From Bettongia penicillata ogilbyi (taxonomy: Eukaryota > Chordata > Mammalia > Diprotodontia > Potoroidae), in assembly GCA_023548195.1 (NCBI GenBank), contig JAJHZJ010000028.1, positions 310,001-374,000 of the forward strand: DNA of 64,000 nucleotides, read 5' to 3'. The notes under the pieces are model-generated. The model saw nothing but the letters and a program-made list of their open reading frames with translations, was not told the origin of the DNA and searched no databases. The translations under genes and the position numbers were made by a program. The stretch's first letter is position 1. The number at the start of each line of letters is the position of its first letter. Of this stretch, positions 56,480 through 64,000 are shown one piece after another.

Positions 56480-57571
56480 ATGCCCAGAAAAAGGAAGGAA
56501 AATGAGACCATAGAGAGCTACTTTCTTGGGGAAGAGATGTTCCTTCCTCCCATCATTTCTGATAAGGAAGTACAATGCTTGCCATCAGGGAAAGATGTGG
56601 AGGTCAGGGTCTCTCTATCCCAGACATCCAAGATGGATGTCCGGTGGGCTCAGGCCATGGAAGAGCTCAAAAAGGATTTTGAACATCAAGTTAGAGAGGT
56701 GGAGGAAAAACTGGGAAGAGAAATGAGAGAGATGCAAGAAAAGCATGAAAAACAGGTCAATACCTTGCTAAAGGAGACCCAAAAAAATGCTGAAGAAAAT
56801 AACACCTTGAAAAAATAGGCTCACTCAATTGGCAAAAGAGGTTCAAAAAGCCAATGAGGAGAAGAATGCTTTCAAAAGCAGAATTAGCCAAATGGAAAAA
56901 GAGGTTCAAAAGCTCACTGAAGAAAATAGTTCTCTCAAACTTAGAAGGGAAGAGATGGAGGCCAATGACTTTCTGAGAAACCAAGAAATCACAAAACAAA
57001 ACAAAAAGAATGAAAAGATGGAAGATAATGTGAAATATCTCACGGGAAAAAAAAACTGACCTGGAAAACAGATCCAGGAGAGACAATTTAAAAATTATGG
57101 GACTACCAGAAAGCCATTATCAAAAAAAGAGCCTAGACATCATCTTTCATGAAATTATCAAGGAAAACTGCCCTGAGATTTTAGAACCAGAGGGCAAAAT
57201 AAGTATTCAAGGAATCCAGCAATCACCTCCTGAAAGAGATCCAAAAAGAGAAACTCCTAGGAACATTTTGTCAAATTCCAGAATTCCCAGGCCAAGGAGA
57301 AAATATTGCAAGCAGCTAGAAAGAAACAATTCCAGTACTGTGGAAATACAATCAGGATAACACAAGATCTAGCAGCTTCTACATTAAGGGATCGAAGGGT
57401 ATGGAATAGGATATTCCAGAAGTCAAAGGAACTAGGACTAAAACCAAGAATCACCTACCTAGCAAAACTGAGTATAATACTTCAAGGGAAAATATGGTCT
57501 TTCAATGAAACAGAGGACTTTCAAGCATTCTTAATGAAAAGACCAGAGGTGAAATGAAAATTTGACTTTCA
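56480..57571 (+). pseudogene. L1 ORF1 of element D, frameshifted
   Basis: Same start (MPRKRKENET) and the same domain order as B. One extra A near 56813 shifts the frame in the coiled coil, a further A in the run at 57050-57058 shifts it again before the RRM, and one base is lost near 57268. A stop occurs near 57555 (K to TGA). The RRM and C-terminal motifs remain recognisable in pieces (IMGLPES; RETPRNI; ITYLAKL, normally TYPAKL). The insert ends four codons before the usual ORF1 stop. Confidence 0.85.
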
Positions 57572-57587
57572 AAGTATGTACTAAATG

Positions 57588-60135
57588 CTTATTCTGTACT
57601 CAGTGCATTGAAAATAATATTGAGCTTACAATTTGAACATTTGGGTGAAAATCCTAGTCTGCTCTTTACTTATTGGATGCTCTTTAACAAGACACTTCTT
57701 GTATCTGTGTCTCAGTTTTTTTCATTTGTCAAATGAAAGCATTGAAATAGATAGCCTCTAAAGCATCTCTTCTGGGTGTGAAACATAGAATCACAGATAC
57801 TAGCATTTATGGGCATACTGGAATCCACTAGAACTGTGTTTGAAAGAGTTGAGTATCAATTTTTCAGTGCATTTACATTTCATAAATAAGCACACACTAG
57901 AAATTATGACATGATTTGCTAAATTATCAATTGTCCAGACTTAATAAAATTATTGAAAAATATTAATAATGTAGATGAAATTTTAAAAAATTCATAGTAG
58001 CTACATTTTTATTTCAGAGAGTCAGTTTTTAAACATTTAAATATAGTTTGGTTTGTGCTATATAGTAAACATTTTAGATTGTAACTTGCAAATGCTGTGC
58101 CAAGAAGTGTTGTTTGATTAATTCCAATGGTAGGTTTTTCAAGATAATATCACTGTAAGTCATTGTAAGAAGCTGAAGGAAATGGAGACTTCTCAGTTTA
58201 ATAGGAGAAACCTGAAACTAAATTCTAAAATTTCAACAAACATAATTTCTCTCTGGAACAGATCAAATGCTTTACTGGTAATGTGTGATTTTGACTTGAA
58301 ACTCTTTTCCCACAATATCAAAGGATCATTTTAAAGATATTCTATAAGTGAACAGAATTATCTCCTCAACACTGACTGAAAATAATACAAGAACTTCATT
58401 TCTTTATAGAGAAATTGGGATTCTCTTTCACTTTTTTTTTCCTGAAGTTTATTTATTTATTTATTTCAAATAGCTCTGAAACACTTTACAATCCATTCAG
58501 TTTCTTTTGGAAAATAATAGCTGGATTGAATTGAGCACTTTAGAAGATATTTCATTTCTTGGCACTTAAAATCAATATTTTTCTCACTGTCATGAATATT
58601 TTTTGTAGAAACCTTGGCAGCTATTTTTGTTCATTGTAATTGTGGCTTTACTGTGGGTGAAGATGGAATACCTTTCTCTCATTATTAAGAGCTTAGTAGC
58701 CCTGAGCTAAAGGCTGTGATTCTTCATGTCACCACTGTGGTGGCAAATGAGAATTTCCATTTAGTTTCTAGTAACCTCATTTGTCAAGAAGACTGTATTT
58801 CAAGTTTATATAGATTTGAGGAAAACAAAAACCAGACAGCAAAATGCCTCTTTTGTCATAAATTTCTTCCATCTATTAGTCAAAAGTTAAAATAATGGAA
58901 TATTAACTTTGCTGACACATTGAGTCATTTCAAACTTTATTTAAAGTTTTATGAAACTAACTCACTTCCTCAATCAGTTCTCCATTGAAGATGATTTCAA
59001 TATGCTGTCAATTCAATTCAAGTACCCATAGGAATGACATCCTAAACTAAAGAAATTGAAAATTCATAAAACTCAACCATGAACACTAAGGAGTCAGAAA
59101 TACGTAACCAGAATTTCTACATGGAAGGTAAAAAGATTTGTTAAGAAAAAAAGGCATGAAATTTTTTCATCTCCCTTTATATTTTCAATTTTGGCTTGAG
59201 ATGATCAAGATAAAAAAAAAAAACATGCTTTAAAAAACCTTAAACCTGTCTCAACCTTTAAATGACAGCCTTTCATTACTGAAGTTCTTGGAAAGTAAAA
59301 AAAAAATGCACTCTGGGTTACACAGTGACTAAATAAACCTAGGGTTTCTAATAAATTCTATTGTGTACAGACTAGTTTTACAAGCCCTGTCTGAACTCAA
59401 ATTATTTTTCAGCTGTTTGTAATTGTCTTTCTGGAATTCATAACTGCTGGGCTTTAACTTCAAATTTCTGCCCTAAAGCACTTGAAAATTCAGCAAAAGC
59501 ATGAAATTGCTAATGAGGCAACAAGTTAACATAACCTACTCCCAATATCACTCCGTGTTCTGACTTCTCCACCCCAATCAATGAATTAGTGAATTCTGCT
59601 CTTTTGAAGATCAGGTAACCTCACTGAAAAGACTATTGTGAACATAATTACTTCTTTGTTATTCCAACATACAGAGAAGTCTGTGACCTTTTATATTTCT
59701 TTGTATCTTGCAGGTTTTGCTTATATTAGCTAACTTGCCATCAATACCACATTGATTTCTTTAATTCTAATCAATATTTCTTTTCCATTCTTCCATCAAC
59801 CCATTGATTGAAACTAAAGTCTTAATGTTTATATTTGTGTTTGGATGGCAAGATATAGTGGAGAAGGGAACAGGAAAATTACAAATATTATATAGCTCCC
59901 TTTATATCTTTATTCCCCAATGATTTCCATTTCTTTTCAAATTTATCAGCTAAAGAGATTTTTCTTAACTGCTTATATTTATTTATATTTAATTGGGACA
60001 AATGAAAATTTCTGTAAAATGTTTGTGTAATTTTTAAAATAACACAAATATGTTATTTTTGAATATTTTATATATTTGAATAATTTAAGAAAAGCCTCCT
60101 CAAAGTATTTTGTATTAACACAACAATTTACATTC
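57588..60135. other. Mostly unique sequence with one MIR-like trace
   Basis: A MIR-like segment is at 57635-57790 ('GTCTGCTCTTTACTTATTGG', 'TGTGTCTCAGTTTTTTTCATTTG', 'GCCTCTAAAGCATCTCTTCTGG'). The rest, especially 58.0-59.7 kb, shows no repeat or gene and is a candidate for conserved non-coding sequence. Confidence 0.4.
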
Positions 60136-60137
60136 AT

Positions 60138-60262
60138 TACAACACACATTTATTAGGTCTTTATTATGAGTCAAAATACTATTAGAAATGCTAGGAATTC
60201 AAACTTGAAATGATCCATTTCCTCAAGGATATTACTTTTGCTGGGGAAAAATAATATGTAGG
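60138..60262 (-). repeat. LINE-2 3' tip, antisense
   Basis: 'ACACATTTATTAGGTCTTTATTATGAGTC', 'GCTAGGAATTCAAACTTG', 'TTTCCTCAAGGATATTAC' (broken over 60143-60235) match the reverse of the L2 3' end seen at 45190-45290. Confidence 0.55.
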
Positions 60263-61194
60263 TAGATGTGTAAGACAAATATATGTATAGATGTTAGTAT
60301 GAAAAAAATTTCTTTTGGTAAGGAGGGAAACAAAAAAACTAATGACTGGGATTATCTTTTAGATTATTTTTATTGATTTTGACAAATATTTCCAAATTTC
60401 ATGTAACAGTAGCACTCATTTTTTAAAATTTTGACTTATAAATTCTCTCCCTTCCTCCCTCCCCAGTGGGAAAACATTTTGATATAAATTATGCATGTGA
60501 AATCATGCAAAAAATATCATCATATTAGCCATGTTGTGAAAGAAAATAGAAACAAAATAAAACTATAAAAATAAAGAAAGTAGAAAAATGTAGGATTCAC
60601 TCTGCATTTAGCATTCAACAGTTTTCTCTCTCTGAAAGTGATTAGTACCTTCCATCATGGGTCCTTTGGAACTGTCTCAGATCATTGTCATTACCAGAGT
60701 AGCTAAGTCCTTTAACAGTAGATCATCTTTACAATATTGCTGAGATGGTATACAATGTTGACCAGATGGTGGTAACTTCACTCCTCATGAGTTCATATTA
60801 GTATTGGTAAGATTTTCTGAAGTAATTTTATCAACATTTCTTACAGCATAAAATTCTTCCATTGCAATCATATCACAACTTGTTTAGTCACTCCCCAATT
60901 GATTGGCATTGCTTCACTTCCCAATTCTTTTCCATCACAAAAAGATATGCTTATTAATATTTTTGAACAAATAGGCCCACTTCTCATTTTGATCTCTTCA
61001 GGGCATAATTGTTTTAGTGAAATTGATGTGTATTCTCAGTGTCATTGCCTTTGGGGCATTGTTTTAAATTGTTTTCCAGAATAGTTGGACTAGTTCACAA
61101 TTCTACCAGCAATGAATTAATGTCTCCATTTTGCTACATTCCCTCCAGCATTTGTCCTTTTATGTTGTGTCATGTAAGTCAATCTGATAAGTCT

Positions 61195-63149
61195 ACATTC
61201 TAGATTCTAGTTGAAAAAAGCAGAAACCATAGCATACAAAACCTAAAGTTCTTAGAGCAAGAAATGTGGGACAGAGCCCCCTTTGCTCCAGAAGCAGAGA
61301 TTCACTTTAAAGTCAGAAAAAGAGCATCAAGAGAAAGAAGCAAACCACAAAAGACAAAACCATAGAATCTTTCTATGGGGACAAGGCCTAAAACATGAAT
61401 ACCAAAGAGATCAGCATTGAGACTGTACTCCCCTTTGAAACTTCAGAAGGGAATATGAACTGGTCTCAAGCCCAAAGAGCATTGTTGGAAGAGCTCAAGA
61501 AGGATGTTAAAAGCCAAATTAGAGAAGTAGAAGAAAAACTGGTCAATGATTTTAAAAATGTGAAAATAGAAACAACAGAAGAATTTAAAAGGAAATTGGA
61601 CTAATGGAAAAGGAAGCACAAAACCTAACTGGGAACAGTTTGTCCGAACTGGACAAATGGAAAAAGAAGTACAAAAACAAACTGGAGAAAATAAATCCTT
61701 AAAAGAAATAATTGGACAGATGGGAAAAGAGATGCAAAAGTTAACTGAAGAAAACAATTTGATAAAAATTAGAACTGGGTAAGTAGAAGCTAGTGATGCT
61801 ATGAGATATCAAGAATCAGTCAAATAGAACCTAAAGAATGAAAACACAGACGAAAATATAAAATATCTCATTGGAAAAACAACTGATCTGGAAAATAGAT
61901 CCAGGAGAGAAAATGCAAGAATTATTGGTCTACATGAAAGCCATAATGAAAAAAAGAGCCTGGACAATATCTTCCAAGAAATCATGAAGAAAAGGTGCCC
62001 AGAGGTCCTAAATCCAGAAGGCAAAATAGTCTTCCAAACAATCCACTATTCACCACCTGAAAGGGGTTCCCAAACTGAAAACACCAAGGAATATCGTTGC
62101 CAAATTCCAGAACTATCAAGTGAAGGAGAAAATACTGTAGTCAGCCAGAAAGAAAGAAATGGTCAAAGGATATGAACAGGGAGTTTTCAGATGAAAAAAT
62201 CAATGCTAACTATAGGCATATGAAAAAATGCTCTAAATCACTATTGTTTAGAGATACAAATCAAAACAACTCTGAGGTGCCATATCATACCTATTAGATT
62301 GGCCAACATGACAAAACAGGAAGATCATAAATGTTGGAGAATATGTTGGAGAGTTGGAACACTAATCCATTCTTGGTGGAGCTGTGAGCTGATCCAGTCA
62401 TTCTGGAGAGCACTTTGAAACTATGCCCAAAGAGCTACAAAAATGTGCATACCCTTTGACCCAGCAATATTGCTTCTAGGACTGTATCCCAAAAAGATGA
62501 TAAAAATGGGAAAGTGTCCCATGTATAAAAATATTTATAGTGCCTCTCTGTGTGATGGCCAAGAACTGGAAATCAAGGGGATGCCCATCAATTGGGGAAT
62601 GTCTGAATAAATTATGGCATATGAATATAATGGAATACTATTGTGCTATAAGAAGAACAGAAAGACTTCAGAGAAGCCTGGAAGGACCTATATGAAGTGA
62701 TGCTGAGTGAAAGGAGCAGAACCAGGAGAACTTTATACACAGTAACAGCCACAGTGTGCAAGGAATTTTTTGGTAGATGTAGCCCTTTACAGCAATACAA
62801 GGACCCAAAAAATTCCCAATGGACTCAAGACAAAATGACTTCCACATCGAGAGAAAGATTTATGGAATTGGATAGCAGAATGAAGCAGACCATTTCTTCT
62901 TGTGTTATGTTTTGTTTTGTTTTCATGGTTTCTACAAATCATTTTAATTCTTCCATTCAACATGACTAAGGTGAAAATGTATTTCATAAAAATGTATGTG
63001 TAGAATCTATATAATATTGCACCCCATCTCACAGAGGGAGGGAGAAAGTGAAGGGAAAGAAGAGGGAAAGGAGGGGAAAGGTGGGAGAACAACTGAAGAT
63101 ATATAGAAGTGATTGTAGAAAACTGAAAACAAATAAATTAATTAATTAA
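61195..63149 (+). mobile_element. Element G: ORF1 joined to the ORF2 C-terminus (HAL1-like), nested in antisense L1
   Basis: A leader without the GC-rich L1 start (5' truncated or of an older type) is followed by ORF1 (61395 to about 62155). Around 62150-62165 the ORF1 text ('AGCCAGAAAGAAAG') passes directly into ORF2 C-terminal sequence ('AAATGGTCAAAGGATATGAACAG'), which continues through 'TTTGACCCAGCAATATTGC', 'CTGTATCCCAAAAAGATG' and 'ATGGAATACTATTGTGCTAT' to about 62730. A 3' UTR ends in AAATAAATTAATTAATTAAA (63127-63148). Classic mammalian HAL1 elements also join ORF1 to the L1 3' end. Five bases (AGAAA) fit both sides of the junction. Confidence 0.8.
61395..62160 (+). pseudogene. L1-type ORF1 of element G, degenerate
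   Basis: The first 69 codons are open (61395-61604) and hold the coiled-coil start ALLEELKKDVKSQIREVEEKL, comparable with EELKKDFENQVRQVEEKL of B. A run of frame breaks and stops follows. The RRM start is visible as LIGKTTDLENRSRREN-ARIIGLHES (61867-61945), and a later piece reads SPPERGSQTENTKEY. The N-terminus MNTKEISIETV is unlike the MPRKGKK type, consistent with an older lineage. Confidence 0.75.
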
Positions 63150-63668
63150 AGAAGATAAATCTATCCCATTTCCCTATAGATTTGAGAAATGATATCTTAT
63201 CAGAGAAACTTTCTATAAATACTTTTAGTTTCCTATGATCAAAAATATCCATTTTATTTCATGTAAATCTCTTCTTTTGCCACGAACTCTTCCCTTAATC
63301 ATGGATCTGGCAAGTATTTTTTTCTCTGCTTCACTAAATTACTTATGATATCCTATTTATGGCTAACACATCTACCCCTTTGACCTTACCTTAGTACACA
63401 AGGTGATGTTAGTCCATTCCTACATTCTACCAAACTACTGTCTAGCTTTTCCAGCAGTTTTTGTCAAATGGTGAGTTCTTATCCCCAAACTTGTACCTTA
63501 GGATTTATTTATCAAATACTAGGTTACTATGGTAATTTACTACTGTATATTACATACCTACTCTATTTCACTAATTTGCAACTCTATACTTTAGCTAGAA
63601 CACTAGATTGTTTTGATGATTACTGCTTAGTAATATAGTTCAGAATCTGGAACTGCCAGGTAACCTTC

Positions 63669-63737
63669 TGTATTAGCAACCCCCTAGCACATAGGATGGG
63701 CACAGGTTCTTTGATCTGCTCTTCTAAAGGTAAGAAA
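63669..63737. mobile_element. LTR-like dispersed repeat, copy 3 (first 69 bp)
   Basis: TGTATTAGCAACCCCCTAGC through 'CTGCTCTTCTAAAGGTAAG', collinear with the starts of the copies at 43696 and 48230. It is cut at 63737 by element H. Confidence 0.6.
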
Positions 63738-64000
63738 ATTTTATTTTTTTTTTTGATAAAAATTTATTTATTTAACTTTTAAATTCATTTTCACAAAATT
63801 TTGGGTTTCAAATTTTCTCCCCATGTATCCCCTCCCCCCACCCCAATACACCAACCATTCTAATTTCCGCTATCACCAATCTGCCCTCTCTTCTATCATC
63901 CCTCCCTTCTCTTGTCCCCATCTTCTCTTTTGTCCTGTAGGACCAGATGACTTTCTATTCCTCATTAACTGTATGTCTTCTTTCCTAGTAGCAACAACAA
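63738..64000 (-). mobile_element. Element H: young L1/half-L1 3' end, antisense, runs off the window
   Basis: It starts with a T-run (the reverse of the poly(A) tail) and continues as the reverse complement of the 3' UTR of A and B: 'AATTTATTTATTTAACTTTT', 'AAATTCATTTTCACAAAATT', the C-rich tract 'CCCCTCCCCCCACCCC', 'CAATCTGCCCTCTCTTCTAT', 'GACTTTCTATTCCTCATTAA'. It agrees with B more closely than with A at several positions. Whether it carries ORF2 cannot be seen. Confidence 0.9.

Larger units (their letters stand above)
55734..57587 (+). mobile_element. Element D: 5'-complete L1/half-L1 insert ending at the end of ORF1, with 16-bp TSD
   Basis: The insert (55750-57571, about 1.82 kb) starts GGGGGAGGAGCCAAGATGGT, the same start as primate L1. 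It has a 5' UTR to 56479, ORF1 from 56480, and stops inside the last codons of ORF1 ('GACTTTCAAA'). It has no 3' UTR and no poly(A). It is flanked by AAGTATGTATTAAATG (55734-55749) and AAGTATGTACTAAATG (57572-57587), 15 of 16 identical. The target reads ATT/AAGT, so the nicked strand is CTT/AAT, which is close to the L1 endonuclease preference. Two A's are shared by the element end and the target. Confidence 0.9.
60355..63660 (-). mobile_element. Old LINE-1, antisense, interrupted by element G
   Basis: Left part 60355-61194: reverse-complement L1 3' UTR and ORF2 end ('GAAATCATGCAAAAAATATC', 'TTTAGTCACTCCCCAATTGA', 'GTCAATCTGATAAG'). Right part 63150-63660: next upstream ORF2 sequence ('TTCCAGCAGTTTTTGTCAAATGGTGAG' zone at 63447-63473, 'GATTGTTTTGATGATTACTGC' zone). 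About 170 bp of the expected L1 sequence between the two parts is missing, so the insertion of G came with a target deletion or an older gap. Confidence 0.8.

Overview
This window looks like nuclear DNA of a marsupial mammal. It is AT-rich, has no recognisable host gene, and is full of interspersed repeats with marsupial character: tRNA-headed SINEs with RTE-type tails, CORE/MIR-like SINEs, a BovB/RTE-type LINE, LINE-2, several generations of LINE-1, ERV LTRs, and one processed ribosomal-protein pseudogene (RPL19). I cannot tell an American opossum from an Australian marsupial from this sequence alone. The window reads as a gene desert; every long open frame I examined is repeat-derived or a microsatellite translation.

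Layout: 0.4-1.2 kb SINEs; 1.2-4.1 kb a decayed ERV with two related LTRs and gag/pro remnants; 4.3-5.3 kb a LINE-1 3' end; 5.9-7.0 kb an RTE reverse-transcriptase remnant; 7.5-8.3 kb the RPL19 processed pseudogene; 10.7-11.6 kb LINE-2; 13.6-14.5 kb LINE-2; 14.5-17.35 kb a complete ORF1-only 'half-L1' (element A) with a perfect 13-bp target-site duplication (TSD); 18.8-20.0 kb large microsatellites; 20-25.5 kb mostly unique; 25.5-30.2 kb two fused half-L1-type elements (C then B), of which B has an intact 365-codon ORF1; 30.6-34.3 kb an old antisense LINE-1 carrying a nested 5'-complete, 3'-less L1/half-L1 piece (E); 34-45 kb unique sequence with SINE and LTR fragments; 45.2-50.2 kb an almost complete antisense LINE-2 split by an L1 and an LTR; 50.2-50.6 kb an LTR; 53.4-55.55 kb an old antisense element joining ORF1 to the ORF2 C-terminus (F); 55.75-57.57 kb another 5'-complete, 3'-less element with a 16-bp TSD (D); 60.1-63.7 kb an old antisense LINE-1 split by a sense ORF1/ORF2-end element (G); 63.7-64.0 kb the start of an antisense young L1/half-L1 3' end (H).

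The most interesting biology is the L1-derived non-autonomous lineage. A and B carry a 5' UTR with a YY1-like start, ORF1 (coiled coil, RRM, C-terminal domain) and a 3' UTR, with no ORF2. Such elements would need ORF2 protein in trans, as is known for mammalian HAL1 (half-L1). D and E are stranger. Both have the exact L1 5' start, both end inside ORF1 without 3' UTR or poly(A), both are flanked by TSDs, both junctions show a few bases of overlap with the target, and both share a 72-bp tandem duplication in the 5' UTR that A and B lack. This is the reverse of ordinary 5' truncation and suggests internally primed target-primed reverse transcription of a 3'-incomplete RNA. The RPL19 copy and the SINEs fit the same L1/RTE machinery acting in trans.
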